A DNA stretch of 64,000 bases from Pseudomonas sp. H1h. GTDB lineage: Bacteria > Pseudomonadota > Gammaproteobacteria > Pseudomonadales > Pseudomonadaceae. Positions 26,311 to 35,580 of this stretch are shown here, in pieces; positions within the stretch are counted from its first letter, which is position 1; each line of letters opens with the position of its first letter. Below the pieces are notes generated by a model. It saw only the letters and a list, made by a program, of their open reading frames with translations. It did not search any database and was not told the origin of the DNA. The stretch covers positions 1 to 64,000 of the forward strand of contig NZ_AYMJ01000002.1 in assembly GCF_000633255.1 (NCBI RefSeq), in the 5' to 3' direction. The position numbers and the translations under genes are program-made.

Positions 26311-28218
26311 ATGCACGACAACCATTTGAGTCGCCATGCCCAACAGGTTCTCACCGTTACTCAGGGCAAACCGCACCTGCACGGGCCCGGTGCCGACCCG
26401 TCGATTGCGCGTTCGTGGCTGCGCTGTCTTGAGGACTATCACCTCGACCCGGCCCTGACCATGGCGCCCACGGTGCTTGAACACGGGCGCGTCCTCGAAA
26501 GCCGCGAGCGCCTGCAACAAGTGTTGCAGATTGCCGGCAATGAAATGAGCAGCCTGCATCAACAACTGTCCGGCGCCGGCCATGCGGTGTTGCTGACCGA
26601 CGCGCGCGGGGTGATCCTCAACTGCGTCACCGCGCCGGCCGAACGCAAGATTTTCGAGCGCGCCGGGCTCTGGCTTGGCGCCGACTGGAGCGAAGCCTGC
26701 GAAGGTACCAACGGCATCGGCACCTGTCTGGTCGAGCGCCAGGCGCTGACCATTCATCAGGACGAACACTTTCGCGGCCGTCACACCGGGCTGACCTGCT
26801 CGGCGAGCCCGGTGTTCGACCCGCACGGCGAATTGCTCGCGGTGCTCGATGTGTCCTCGGCGCGCCACGATGTCTCGCGCCAGAGCCAGTTCCACACCAT
26901 GGCGCTGGTCAACCTGTCGGCGAAGATGATCGAGAGCTGCTATTTCCTGCGTTGCTTCGATAACCAGTGGCTGCTGCGTTTTCACTTGCAGGCCGAGTCC
27001 GTCGGGTTGTTCAGCGAAGGGTTGCTGGCATTTGATGGAGACGGGCGGATCAGTGCGGTCAACCAGAGTGCGCTGAATCTGCTGGGGCATATTCGTGGTG
27101 GCTTGCTCGGCAAACCGGTGGAAGCGTTTTTCGATTGCTCGCTGGACGATCTGCTCGGCCGTGCCAGCGCCAATGCCAGCGCCAGTTGGCCGCTGCGCAC
27201 CCGTAATGGCCGGCATCTGTTTGCCTTGCTGCGCGGCGAATCGCGCAAACCGCTGCCGAGCATGCCGGCCCCGGTGGTGGCCAAGGCTCAGCCTCTGGCG
27301 GGCATTTGTCTCGGCGACGCGGCGTTGCAAGCCGATTTTCGCAAGGCGCTGCGCGTGTTCGAGCGCGACGTGCCGCTGCTGGTCAATGGCGAAACCGGCT
27401 CCGGCAAGGAGGCCTTCGCCAAGGCTGTGCATCACGCCAGCCAGCGCGCCAACAAAGCCTTTGTCGCCCTTAACTGCGCAGCGATTCCCGAGAGCCTGAT
27501 CGAGAGCGAACTGTTCGGTTATCGCGGCGGCAGTTTCACTGGCGCGCGCAAGGACGGCATGCGTGGCAAGTTGCAGCAGGCCGATGGCGGCACGCTGTTT
27601 CTCGATGAAATCGGTGACATGCCGCTGGCGCTGCAGACCCGTTTGTTGCGGGTGCTGGAGGACCGCCAAGTGGTGCCGATCGGTGGCGAGCCAGAAGCGG
27701 TCAACGTGCGGATCATCAGCGCCACGCACCGCAATCTGCTGGAACGGGTCGAGGACGGCAGCTTCCGCGAAGATCTGTATTACCGGCTCAACGGTCTCGA
27801 AGTTGCACTACCGGCGTTGCGCGAGCGCAGCGACAAGTCGCAATTGCTGGATTTCCTGCTGGCCGAGGAGGCGGGTGGGGAGGTGATCGTGATCGATGAA
27901 CCGGCACGCCAGGCGTTGCTGGCCTTCAACTGGCCGGGCAACGTGCGCCAGTTGCGCAATGTCCTGCGTACGCTGGCGGCGTTGTGCGATGACGGACGGA
28001 TCAGGCTGGAGGATTTGCCGGCGATGATTCGCCAGGTGCGGCCGCCACTGGAGCTGAAAACGCCTGAATCCGAGCATCCGCTGGAGGATGCCGAACGTCT
28101 GGCGTTGCTCAATGCGCTGCAGCAGACACACTGGCACATGACTCAGACCGCGCAGCAGCTCGGCGTCAGCCGCAACACCCTCTATAGAAAGCTGCGTAAA
28201 CACGCGATCACCCGCTGA
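26311..28218 (+). CDS. eatR: EatR, sigma-54-dependent activator (AcoR type)
   Basis: A 635-residue regulator. Residues 70-215 form a GAF-type sensor with the AcoR-like ADWSEACEGTNGIGTCLVERQAL; residues 230-310 are PAS-like. The AAA+ domain has Walker A GETGSGKE (360-367), the sigma-54 contact loop as GSFTGA (407-412) instead of GAFTGA, and Walker B GGTLFLDEIGD (426-436). A Fis-type HTH (TQTAQQLGVSRNTLYRKLRKH) closes the protein. It is divergent from exaC-eat-eutBC, two of whose units have sigma-54 promoters, so it should activate them when ethanolamine (or a product) is sensed. Confidence 0.93.
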   Translation: MHDNHLSRHAQQVLTVTQGKPHLHGPGADPSIARSWLRCLEDYHLDPALTMAPTVLEHGRVLESRERLQQVLQIAGNEMSSLHQQLSGAGHAVLLTDARGVILNCVTAPAERKIFERAGLWLGADWSEACEGTNGIGTCLVERQALTIHQDEHFRGRHTGLTCSASPVFDPHGELLAVLDVSSARHDVSRQSQFHTMALVNLSAKMIESCYFLRCFDNQWLLRFHLQAESVGLFSEGLLAFDGDGRISAVNQSALNLLGHIRGGLLGKPVEAFFDCSLDDLLGRASANASASWPLRTRNGRHLFALLRGESRKPLPSMPAPVVAKAQPLAGICLGDAALQADFRKALRVFERDVPLLVNGETGSGKEAFAKAVHHASQRANKAFVALNCAAIPESLIESELFGYRGGSFTGARKDGMRGKLQQADGGTLFLDEIGDMPLALQTRLLRVLEDRQVVPIGGEPEAVNVRIISATHRNLLERVEDGSFREDLYYRLNGLEVALPALRERSDKSQLLDFLLAEEAGGEVIVIDEPARQALLAFNWPGNVRQLRNVLRTLAALCDDGRIRLEDLPAMIRQVRPPLELKTPESEHPLEDAERLALLNALQQTHWHMTQTAQQLGVSRNTLYRKLRKHAITR

Positions 28219-28232
28219 ACCGAGTCGCGCCA

Positions 28233-28296
28233 TTCGCGAGCAGGCTCGCTCCCACAGGGTTGGCGCCGACCTTGTGAGGGCGGGCTTGCTCGCGAA
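28233..28296. repeat. REP doublet between eatR and mpl
   Basis: Minus REP 28233-28255 (variant CAGGCTCGCTCCC) and plus REP 28274-28296 (variant GAGGGCGGGC). The plus copy reads through as codons in the open frame before mpl, which is why the longer mpl start is rejected. Confidence 0.82.
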
Positions 28297-28375
28297 GGCG
28301 TCGGCGCAGGCGAAACACAAGGTGCGATTTTCCCCACCCTACGCTAACCTGCGGCCATGTTTTACGAGGTCGACT

Positions 28376-29725
28376 ATGCACATTCATATTCTGGGTATCT
28401 GCGGGACTTTCATGGGCTCGATGGCGGTTCTGGCCAAAGAGCTGGGCCATCACGTGACGGGCTCCGACGCCAACGTCTATCCGCCGATGAGCACGCAGCT
28501 TGAGGCCCAGGGCATTCAATTGACCCAAGGCTACGACCCGGCTCAGCTCGATCCGGCACCGGATCTGGTGGTGATCGGCAACGCCATGTCCCGCGGCAAC
28601 CCGGCGGTGGAATATGTGCTGAACAAAGGCCTGCCGTACGTCTCCGGCCCGCAGTGGCTGGCTGATCACGTGCTGCAAGGTCGCTGGGTGCTGGCGGTCG
28701 CCGGTACGCACGGCAAGACCACCACCAGCAGCATGCTCGCCTGGGTGCTGGAGCACGCCGGCATGAGCCCGGGGTTCCTGATCGGCGGTGTGCCGCAGAA
28801 CTTCTCGGTGTCCGCGCGTCTGGGCGGCACGCCGTTCTTCGTGATCGAGGCGGACGAATACGACAGCGCGTTCTTCGACAAACGTTCGAAGTTCGTCCAC
28901 TACCGCCCGCGCACCTCGATCCTCAACAACCTTGAGTTCGATCACGCTGATATCTTCCCCGATTTGCCGGCGATCGAGCGGCAGTTCCACCATTTGGTGC
29001 GGACCATCCCGAGCGAAGGCCTGGTGATTCACCCGACGACCGAGCCTGCCTTGCAGCGCGTGATCGAAATGGGCTGCTGGACCCCGGTGCAAACCACCGG
29101 TGCCGGTGGTCAGTGGCAGGTCAAGTTGCTCAAGGATGACGGTTCGGCGTTCGAAGTGATGTTCGAAGGCGTGTCCCAAGGTACCGTCGAATGGGAGCTG
29201 ACCGGTCAGCACAACGTCGCCAACGCCCTGGCTGCTCTGGCGGCCGCGCGGCATGTCGGTGTGGTGCCATCGATGGGCATCGCCGGATTGAGCGCATTCA
29301 AGAACGTCAAGCGCCGGATGGAGAAAGTCGCCGAAGTGCGCGGCATCACCATCTATGACGACTTCGCCCACCACCCGACGGCCATTGCCACCACGCTGGA
29401 TGGTCTGCGCAAACGCATCGGCGACGCGCCGCTGATCGCGATCATCGAACCACGCTCCAATTCGATGAAGCTCGGCGCGCACCGCGACGGTTTGCCGGAA
29501 AGTGTGAATGATGCCGATCAGGTGATCTGGTACGCCCCGGCCAACCTCGGCTGGGATCTGGCCGGCACTGCCGCGCTGTGCACGGTGCCGTCGATCGTCA
29601 GCGATTCGCTCGAAGGCATCATCGAGCGCGTGAAGAGCCAGGCCCAGCCCGGCACCCACGTGGTGATCATGAGCAACGGCGGCTTCGGCGGCCTGCACGG
29701 CAAACTCGCCGAGGCGCTGCAATGA
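28376..29725 (+). CDS. mpl: UDP-N-acetylmuramate:L-Ala-gamma-D-Glu-meso-DAP ligase
   Basis: A 449-residue Mur-ligase-family enzyme that joins recycled murein tripeptide to UDP-MurNAc in the cytosol. The start at 28376 ([17 protein letters not shown]) is the family start. The ATP-binding loop is [14 protein letters not shown], followed by [35 protein letters not shown] and [18 protein letters not shown]. The stop codon overlaps the ubiX ATG. Together with ldcA (49527) the window carries two murein-recycling steps. Confidence 0.97.
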   Translation: MHIHILGICGTFMGSMAVLAKELGHHVTGSDANVYPPMSTQLEAQGIQLTQGYDPAQLDPAPDLVVIGNAMSRGNPAVEYVLNKGLPYVSGPQWLADHVLQGRWVLAVAGTHGKTTTSSMLAWVLEHAGMSPGFLIGGVPQNFSVSARLGGTPFFVIEADEYDSAFFDKRSKFVHYRPRTSILNNLEFDHADIFPDLPAIERQFHHLVRTIPSEGLVIHPTTEPALQRVIEMGCWTPVQTTGAGGQWQVKLLKDDGSAFEVMFEGVSQGTVEWELTGQHNVANALAALAAARHVGVVPSMGIAGLSAFKNVKRRMEKVAEVRGITIYDDFAHHPTAIATTLDGLRKRIGDAPLIAIIEPRSNSMKLGAHRDGLPESVNDADQVIWYAPANLGWDLAGTAALCTVPSIVSDSLEGIIERVKSQAQPGTHVVIMSNGGFGGLHGKLAEALQ

Positions 29726-30369
29726 ACACGCATTCCCGGGGCGGTGGCCCGGAACGCATCACGCTGGCCATGACCGGCGCGTCTGGCGCGCAGTACGGTT
29801 TGCGCCTGCTCGATTGCCTGGTGCGCGAAGATCGCGAAGTGCACTTCCTGATCTCCAAGGCTGCGCAATTGGTGATGGCCACCGAGACCGACGTCTCGCT
29901 GCCGCCCAAACCGCAGATGATGCAGGCCTTCCTTACCGAGTACACCGGAGCGGCTGCCGGGCAGATCCGCGTATACGGCAAGGAAGACTGGATGTCGCCG
30001 GTGGCCTCGGGCTCCGGCGCGCCAGCGGCGATGGTCGTGGTGCCGTGCTCCACTGGCACCTTGTCGGCAATTGCCACCGGTGCCTGCAACAACCTGATCG
30101 AGCGCGCGGCGGACGTAACACTCAAGGAACGCCGCCAGCTGATTCTGGTACCACGCGAGGCGCCGTATTCGAGCATTCATCTGGAGCACATGCTCAAGCT
30201 GTCGAACATGGGCGTGACCATCCTGCCGGCCTCGCCGGGTTTCTATCACCAGCCACAGACCATCGATGACCTGATCGATTTTGTCGTGGCACGGATCCTC
30301 AATCTGCTGGGCATTCCTCAGGACATGCTGCCGCGTTGGGGCGAGCATCATCTGAGCAGCGATGAATAA
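29722..30369 (+). CDS. ubiX: Flavin prenyltransferase UbiX
   Basis: A 215-residue enzyme that prenylates FMN with dimethylallyl phosphate to make the prFMN cofactor for the UbiD decarboxylase of ubiquinone synthesis. Signatures are [18 protein letters not shown], the [30 protein letters not shown] region (seen around residues 110-140), [17 protein letters not shown] and the C-terminal [13 protein letters not shown]. The ATG at 29722 overlaps the mpl stop codon; the longer open frame from 29578 lies inside mpl. Confidence 0.96.
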   Translation: MNTHSRGGGPERITLAMTGASGAQYGLRLLDCLVREDREVHFLISKAAQLVMATETDVSLPPKPQMMQAFLTEYTGAAAGQIRVYGKEDWMSPVASGSGAPAAMVVVPCSTGTLSAIATGACNNLIERAADVTLKERRQLILVPREAPYSSIHLEHMLKLSNMGVTILPASPGFYHQPQTIDDLIDFVVARILNLLGIPQDMLPRWGEHHLSSDE

Positions 30370-30646
30370 GCTGCTGACGATTGTGCTGGCGTTGCAACTG
30401 ACTGGCTGCGCCACGGCGCGAACGCTGGATGCAGCCAAACCCGGCGCGCCGGTGGTGTACTCCGGGACGCGGCTGGATTTGTACGCGATGAATGGCGGGT
30501 GCTGTGCGATGGACCGGTTCGGGGCTGAGGCGCCGGGCTATCCGGGAGTGGACCTGCCGGCCAGTGCGTTGCTCGATACGCTGTTGCTGCCGTTGTCCTT
30601 GCTCACGGTGATTGGCGTGGGGTTTCAGGCGACTGGCGGATTGTAG
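30362..30646 (+). CDS. YceK/YidQ-family small lipoprotein
   Basis: A 94-residue lipoprotein precursor: signal [16 protein letters not shown] with the lipobox LTGC (Cys16). The mature part has [34 protein letters not shown] and a final hydrophobic stretch, as in YceK/YidQ (DUF1375). It overlaps the end of ubiX by eight bases. Function unknown; residue +2 after Cys is Ala, consistent with outer-membrane sorting. Confidence 0.85.
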   Translation: MNKLLTIVLALQLTGCATARTLDAAKPGAPVVYSGTRLDLYAMNGGCCAMDRFGAEAPGYPGVDLPASALLDTLLLPLSLLTVIGVGFQATGGL

Positions 30647-30665
30647 GGGAGTGCTTTGCTCTCCA

Positions 30666-30730
30666 TTCGCGAGCAGGTTTGCTCCCACAGCGGTACGCGG
30701 TGCAAATGTGGGAGCGAGCCTGCTCGCGAA
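30666..30730. repeat. REP doublet
   Basis: Minus REP 30666-30688 and plus REP 30708-30730, both the GAGCGAGCC/CAGGTTTGC-like variants, between two convergent genes, where they may act as a bidirectional terminator. Confidence 0.8.
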
Positions 30731-30753
30731 AGCTTTCTTCCAGGCGCTATAGC

Positions 30754-31395
30754 TTACTTGCCGAGCTTGCGCAGCTCATCCGACTCGACCACCCGCACTC
30801 CATCCTGTTCTTCCAGCGCAAGCCGCCACATCGCCCGGGCCAGTTGGCAGGCTTCGATGCCGCGGTACTTGCCGGGAATCAGCTTGGAAAACGGCGCGGC
30901 CAGTTGTTCGCCCAGGCGCGGTTCGGTTCGGTCGCCCAGGAGCAGCGACGGCCGGCAGATGGTCAGTTGCGGCCAGTCCTGGGCGCGCAACGCCTCTTCC
31001 ATTTCGCCTTTGACACGGTTGTAGAACACCGATGATTTCGGATCGGCGCCCAGCGCACTGATCACGATCAGGTGCCGTGCACCCATCTCCCGGGCGCGTT
31101 TGGCGAACGCCACCACCATGTCCAGATCGACCGCGCGAAACGCCGCTTCCGAGCCTGCCTGCTTGATGGTGGTGCCGAGGCAGCAGTAGGCGATATCGAC
31201 GCGACCACTGAGTTGCGGCAGAAACGCCTGTGGGTCGCCAACCGGGTTTTCCAGGTGCGGATGCTCAGCCAGTGGCCGGCGGGAAGGGGCGAGCACGCGG
31301 GTGATCGTTGGCTCGTTGAGCAAGCGGTCGAGCAGGTGTTCACCGGTCAAACCGGTGGCTCCGGCAAGCAATACGTGCTGAGGCGTCAAGTACAT
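30754..31395 (-). CDS. NAD(P)-binding Rossmann-fold oxidoreductase (atypical SDR)
   Basis: A 213-residue protein with the nucleotide motif [14 protein letters not shown] near the N-terminus, [49 protein letters not shown] (around residues 108-136) and [13 protein letters not shown]. This is the HTATIP2/YtfG-like group of atypical short-chain dehydrogenases that lack the usual YxxxK placement for steroid-type catalysis. The substrate is unknown. It lies 27 bases downstream of the C13 peptidase gene and is probably cotranscribed with it. Confidence 0.85.
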   Translation of the reverse strand: MYLTPQHVLLAGATGLTGEHLLDRLLNEPTITRVLAPSRRPLAEHPHLENPVGDPQAFLPQLSGRVDIAYCCLGTTIKQAGSEAAFRAVDLDMVVAFAKRAREMGARHLIVISALGADPKSSVFYNRVKGEMEEALRAQDWPQLTICRPSLLLGDRTEPRLGEQLAAPFSKLIPGKYRGIEACQLARAMWRLALEEQDGVRVVESDELRKLGK

Positions 31396-31422
31396 AGTGT
31401 CTCTCCCTTGATACTGTTCAGC

Positions 31423-33150
31423 TTAGTTGCTGTTTGTCGCTCCGTCGTTCAATGCAGCACTTTGCAAAGCTTTTCTTGCCTGCTGTTTGCGCAGCAGTTG
31501 CCAGTGTGCCAGCACGGTTTTCGGTGCCCAGATCTGCGGCTCCGAGGCTTCGAAGTTGTCTGCCAGTTCACGCTCGGCAACCGTGGCCTTGGCCAGTTTG
31601 AAGGCTTGTTCGAGGTCGTCGGTCTGGTTCAGCGCCTGGGCGAACAGGGCGTCGCCGAAGTAAGTGAAGTTGGCTTCTTCCGAGCAGCCGAACGACACGC
31701 GATCGGCACGCGAGGCGGTCATGATCAGTGTGCGCTCATCTTTCAGCGCGGGGATGAAACCGCCGGAGTAGCACGATGAAATCACGATCACCTTGTCGCG
31801 ATTCTTCAGCGGCGCGAGCACTGCAGCGAGTTCGTCGGCGGGCAGGTCGGCCAGTTCCATGCGCGGCTGGTCGAGCACCAGCTCGTGTTCGGCGGTGCCG
31901 TGGCTGGTCAGGTAGATGAAGATCAGGTCTTCCGGGCCGCTGCGCTCGGCCAGGGTCTGGGCAGCACGGCGCAGGTTTTCGCGGGTGGCCATCGGTCGGT
32001 CGACAAGGTGGTCGCGATGGTTGACCAGACGAATCTGGCCATAGGCGCCGAAGCGCGTGGTGAGCATGTTGGCGACGTAATCGGACTCGCGCAGGAACAC
32101 GCTTTGCTTGCCGTCGCCGCCGAGGGTCAGGGTGTACAGCTCCACCGCCGGCGTCGAGGCGGGCACGGCGGCCAGCGCATTATCAAGCAGGCGGCCCTGG
32201 GCCAGCAGACCGAGTTCGAGGGTGTCGGGCAACAGTTTGCCGTCGGCGTCGCGTACCCGTTGGCCGTTGATCCAGGTGCCGCTGAGCACGGTGCCATCGG
32301 TCAGCACCAGGGTGCCGTGCCCGGCGTAGCTGTCGCTGTCGAACTCGCCAATGTAGAAACTGCCGTCAGACAGGTTCAAACGGCCTTGACCGCTGAAGCG
32401 CCAGTCGTTGAAGTAGCCGATGTAATGGCTGCCGTCGGCGCCGATCAATTCGCCCTTGCCGGTCAGCGCGCCTTCCTTGAACTGGCCGAGCCAGACGTCG
32501 CCATCGGCGTTTTCATAGCGGCCCTTGCCGTGCAACTGGCTGTTCTTGAAACCGCCGACATAGATGTCGCCGTCGGCACTGTTGAAGGTGCCATTGCCTT
32601 CAAGCTGGCCGTTGACGAAATGGCCGCTGAACGAATTGCCGCTGGCGTCGCCGCGCTGGCCCTCGCCGTTGGGTTTGCCGTGGGTGAACTGGCCCTGATA
32701 GGAACTGCCGTCGTCCATCTCCAGACGGCCCAGCCCGGAATACTGGTCGGCCTTGAACTCGCCACGGTAGGTCATGGCGTTTTCCTTGAGGGTGCCTTCG
32801 CCGTCGCGCCGCCCCTGTTTGAAGCCGCCGGTGTAACTGCTGGCGTTGGTGGTCAGGCTGCCCTGGCCATCGAACAGGCCCTGCTGGAACTGGCCGCGAT
32901 AGACCTCGCCATTGCTGCCGTGCCACTCACCCTGGCCATGCCATTGGCCCTTGTCGAATTGCCCGGCGTACCAACTGCCGTTGGGGTAGTCGACGCGACC
33001 CTGGCCTTGCAGCAAGCCGTTGACCAGTTCGCCGCGATAGCGTCCGCCGTCCGGCAGACGCGCATCCGGAGGCAGCAGCGATTCGCCGTCGCCGCACGCG
33101 GTGAGCATCAGGGTCAGGGCAAGGGGTGCAAGGGAAGCGAGTGGGCGCAT
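31423..33150 (-). CDS. Lipoprotein with MORN repeats and a caspase-like C13 peptidase domain
   Basis: A 575-residue precursor. The signal ends in the lipobox LTAC (Cys19, followed by Gly, so outer-membrane sorting is expected). Residues about 36-295 hold eleven 23-residue MORN repeats of the pattern YxGxFxxGxxxGxGxxxxxxG. Residues about 335-560 form a C13/caspase-hemoglobinase fold with the catalytic histidine in FIYLTSHGTAEHE (H417) and the cysteine in VIVISSCYSGGF (C460). The family contains legumain, GPI8 and bacterial C13 proteins with Asn/Asp specificity. MORN repeats may bind lipid or act as a ruler. A homologue in this position exists in P. aeruginosa as I recall; the substrate is not known to me. 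Confidence 0.9.
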   Translation of the reverse strand: MRPLASLAPLALTLMLTACGDGESLLPPDARLPDGGRYRGELVNGLLQGQGRVDYPNGSWYAGQFDKGQWHGQGEWHGSNGEVYRGQFQQGLFDGQGSLTTNASSYTGGFKQGRRDGEGTLKENAMTYRGEFKADQYSGLGRLEMDDGSSYQGQFTHGKPNGEGQRGDASGNSFSGHFVNGQLEGNGTFNSADGDIYVGGFKNSQLHGKGRYENADGDVWLGQFKEGALTGKGELIGADGSHYIGYFNDWRFSGQGRLNLSDGSFYIGEFDSDSYAGHGTLVLTDGTVLSGTWINGQRVRDADGKLLPDTLELGLLAQGRLLDNALAAVPASTPAVELYTLTLGGDGKQSVFLRESDYVANMLTTRFGAYGQIRLVNHRDHLVDRPMATRENLRRAAQTLAERSGPEDLIFIYLTSHGTAEHELVLDQPRMELADLPADELAAVLAPLKNRDKVIVISSCYSGGFIPALKDERTLIMTASRADRVSFGCSEEANFTYFGDALFAQALNQTDDLEQAFKLAKATVAERELADNFEASEPQIWAPKTVLAHWQLLRKQQARKALQSAALNDGATNSN

Positions 33151-33261
33151 AGCGGGATCCGGGCAATTAGGCGACCGAGTATGCCGCAGCTATGTGACCT
33201 TATACAGCCGGTAAAAACAGCGCTGATGCGAAACAGCGTGCGCTGTTTCGCATCCAGAGGC

Positions 33262-33717
33262 TTAAACGAAGCAGAGCGACAACGGCTCGGCGATATAGGC
33301 CGGTTTGTCCGAGCCCTCTATCTCCAGCGTGGCAGTGGCCTTGAGCAGCCATTGTCCGGGTTTCTTCTCGCTCACTTCGGCCAGATCGACCTTCAGGCGA
33401 ACTTTTGAATTGACCTTCACCGGCTGGATGAAGCGCACGCTGTCCAGGCCATAGTTGACCACCATCTTCAGGCCTTGCGGCAGCACGAGGATGTCTTCCA
33501 TCAGTTTGGGGATCAGCGACAACGACAGGAAACCGTGGGCAATGGTGCTGCCAAATGGCGTTTGCGCGGCTTTGACCGGGTCAACATGGATGAACTGATA
33601 ATCCCCGGTGGCTTCGGCGAACAGGTTGATACGCTCCTGATCGATGGTGAGCCATTCGGAACGTCCGAGTTCCTTGCCGACATAATCTTTGAGCTCTGCA
33701 ACTGGAACATAGGGCAT
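33262..33717 (-). CDS. MaoC-like (R)-specific enoyl-CoA hydratase
   Basis: A 151-residue hot-dog-fold protein. The start at 33717 (MPYVPVAELKDYVGKE) has GGAGAG upstream. The hydratase catalytic motif is FAEATGDYQFIHVDPVKAAQTPFGSTIAHGFLSLSLIP (residues about 33-70; Asp and His in DYQFIH). It may supply (R)-3-hydroxyacyl-CoA for polyhydroxyalkanoate or lipid metabolism; the chain-length preference cannot be told. Monocistronic by spacing. Confidence 0.9.
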   Translation of the reverse strand: MPYVPVAELKDYVGKELGRSEWLTIDQERINLFAEATGDYQFIHVDPVKAAQTPFGSTIAHGFLSLSLIPKLMEDILVLPQGLKMVVNYGLDSVRFIQPVKVNSKVRLKVDLAEVSEKKPGQWLLKATATLEIEGSDKPAYIAEPLSLCFV

Positions 33718-33863
33718 TGAGACTCTCCTTGGGTTCATCGGTTTTATAGTTTTTCAGGTGGGGGATTTGACCGCCCTGCGAACCACTGTAGATCAACATG
33801 GCGATTTGCTCCGGTCAACCTGCCATGCTTTTGGCGAATGCCGATCCATAGCGCAGGCGTGCT

Positions 33864-33869
33864 TATAAT
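33864..33869 (+). promoter_or_regulatory. -10 box ahead of lrgAB
   Basis: A perfect TATAAT 29 bases before the lrgA start codon; the -35 region is not convincing. Confidence 0.45.
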
Positions 33870-33897
33870 GCCGGCGACTTGCGGGGGGAGATGTCTG

Positions 33898-34260
33898 ATG
33901 TTGTTACGTGGCCTGACCATGCTGGTGCTGTTCCAACTGCTCGGCACGGCGCTCAACCATTTGCTGTTGCCGGTGCTGCCGGGGCCAATCATCGGCCTGC
34001 TGCTGTTGCTGGTGTTTCTGATCATTCGCGGTGAAGTCGGCGAGCCACTGAACCTGGCGGCCGGCAGCCTGTTGCGCTATCTGCCATTGCTGTTGGTGCC
34101 ACCGGCAGTGGGTGTGATGGTGTATGCGAGCGACATTGCCGCCGATTTCTGGGCGATTGTCGGCGCGCTGGTGCTGTCGTTGATCCTGTCGATGGCCTTC
34201 GCCGGGGTGCTGATGCAGCGCATGGTCAAGCGTCACGCGCCGCACTCGGAGGACACCTGA
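33898..34260 (+). CDS. lrgA: CidA/LrgA-family holin-like protein
   Basis: A 120-residue protein with four membrane helices (LVLFQLLGTALNHLLLPVLPGPIIGLLLLLVFLI across residues 9-42; LLLVPPAVGVMVYASDI; LVLSLILSMAFAGVL). The start at 33898 has GGGGGGAG upstream. The CidA/LrgA-LrgB pairs control murein hydrolase release, programmed lysis and pyruvate or organic-acid transport. It overlaps lrgB by one base (TGATG). Confidence 0.9.
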   Translation: MLLRGLTMLVLFQLLGTALNHLLLPVLPGPIIGLLLLLVFLIIRGEVGEPLNLAAGSLLRYLPLLLVPPAVGVMVYASDIAADFWAIVGALVLSLILSMAFAGVLMQRMVKRHAPHSEDT

Positions 34261-34976
34261 TGCTCTTTGACTGGCAAGGCGCGTGGGCCTCGGTGATCCA
34301 TCATCCGTTGTTCGGTATCGGCATCACGCTGGGGGCCTATCAACTGGTGCTGGCGGCGTTCGAGAAAACCCGCTGGATCTTTCTGCAACCGGTGCTGGTC
34401 TCCATGCTGTTGGTGATCGGCGTGCTGGTCGGCTGCGGCCTGACCTACGCCGAGTACCGCAAGAGCACCGAGATCCTCAGCATTCTGCTGGGCCCGGCGA
34501 CCGTGGCGCTGGCGGTGCCGCTGTATCTCAACCTCAAGCGTATCCGCCAATTGTTCTGGCCGATTTTTACTACGCTGGTGATAGGTGGCGTAGTCGCCAC
34601 CGGCATGGGCGTGTTGCTGGGCTGGTGGTTCGGTGCCGAGCACATGATTCTGATGACCATGGCGCCGAAGTCGGTGACCTCGCCGATTGCCATGCTGGTG
34701 GCCGAGCAGATCGGTGGTGTCGCGGCGCTGGCGGCGGTGTTCGTGCTGATCACCGGGGTGATCGGCGCGATCTTCGGGCCGGCGCTGCTGACCCGCCTCG
34801 GTGTGCACAGCCCCGAGGCGCGCGGCATGGCGCTGGGCATGACCGCGCACGCAGTCGGCACCTCGGTGGCACTGCAGGAAAGTGATGAGTGCGGCGCCTT
34901 CGCGGCGCTGGCGATGAGTTTGATGGGCGTGGCCACGGCGGTGTTCCTGCCGTTGGCGGTGTCGATGGTGGTCTAA
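34260..34976 (+). CDS. lrgB: LrgB-family inner-membrane protein
   Basis: A 238-residue polytopic protein. Family motifs are FGIGITLGAYQLV, ILLGPATVALAVPLY, APKSVTSPIAMLVAEQIGG, GPALLTRLGVHSPEARGMALG and AHAVGTSVALQES. It acts with the preceding LrgA-like protein; translationally coupled by a one-base overlap. Confidence 0.93.
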   Translation: MLFDWQGAWASVIHHPLFGIGITLGAYQLVLAAFEKTRWIFLQPVLVSMLLVIGVLVGCGLTYAEYRKSTEILSILLGPATVALAVPLYLNLKRIRQLFWPIFTTLVIGGVVATGMGVLLGWWFGAEHMILMTMAPKSVTSPIAMLVAEQIGGVAALAAVFVLITGVIGAIFGPALLTRLGVHSPEARGMALGMTAHAVGTSVALQESDECGAFAALAMSLMGVATAVFLPLAVSMVV

Positions 34977-34980
34977 GGAA

Positions 34981-35577
34981 ATGTCTATGAGTCTGCCGCT
35001 TTTCCCGCTGAACACGGTGCTGTTTCCCGGCTGCAATCTCGACTTGCAGATCTTCGAGGCGCGCTATCTGGACATGATCGGCCGCTGCATGAAACAAGGC
35101 GGCGGTTTCGGCGTGGTGTGCATCCTTGAGGGCCACGAGGTGGGCGTTGCGCCAGAGGGTTTTGCCCTGGTCGGCTGCGAAGCGCGGATCACCGATTTCC
35201 AGCAGCAGGACAATGGCCTGCTGGGGATTCGCGTACAGGGCGGGCGCCGTTTCAATGTGTTGCGCACCGAAGTGCAGCGCGATCAGTTGATTCTCGCCGA
35301 TGTCGAGTGGCTGGACGATGAACCGGAGCAGCCGTTGCAGGATGAAGACGCCGATCTGGTGGCGCTGCTCAAGGCTTTGGCCGAGCACCCGATGGTCGAG
35401 GCGTTGAACATGGGCAGCGAGGCGTTGGGTCAGCAGTCGCTGGCCAATCAGCTGGCGTACCTGCTGCCGTTCGCCGAGGAGGACAAGATCGACCTGCTGC
35501 AACTCGACGATCCGCAGCAGCGGCTGGATGCGATCCAGGCGCTGCTTGATGAGTTGCAGGGCGAGCTGTTTGCCTGA
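34981..35577 (+). CDS. Lon N-terminal (LAN) domain protein
   Basis: A 198-residue protein consisting of the substrate-binding domain of Lon without its ATPase and protease parts: LPLFPLNTVLFPGCNLDLQIFEARYLDMI (residues 5-33) and later LLPFAEEDKIDLLQLDDPQQRLDAI. Free-standing proteins of this kind are conserved in Pseudomonas; a role as adaptor or chaperone is inference. Four bases after lrgB, so in the same transcript. Confidence 0.9.
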   Translation: MSMSLPLFPLNTVLFPGCNLDLQIFEARYLDMIGRCMKQGGGFGVVCILEGHEVGVAPEGFALVGCEARITDFQQQDNGLLGIRVQGGRRFNVLRTEVQRDQLILADVEWLDDEPEQPLQDEDADLVALLKALAEHPMVEALNMGSEALGQQSLANQLAYLLPFAEEDKIDLLQLDDPQQRLDAIQALLDELQGELFA

Positions 35578-35580
35578 GTG

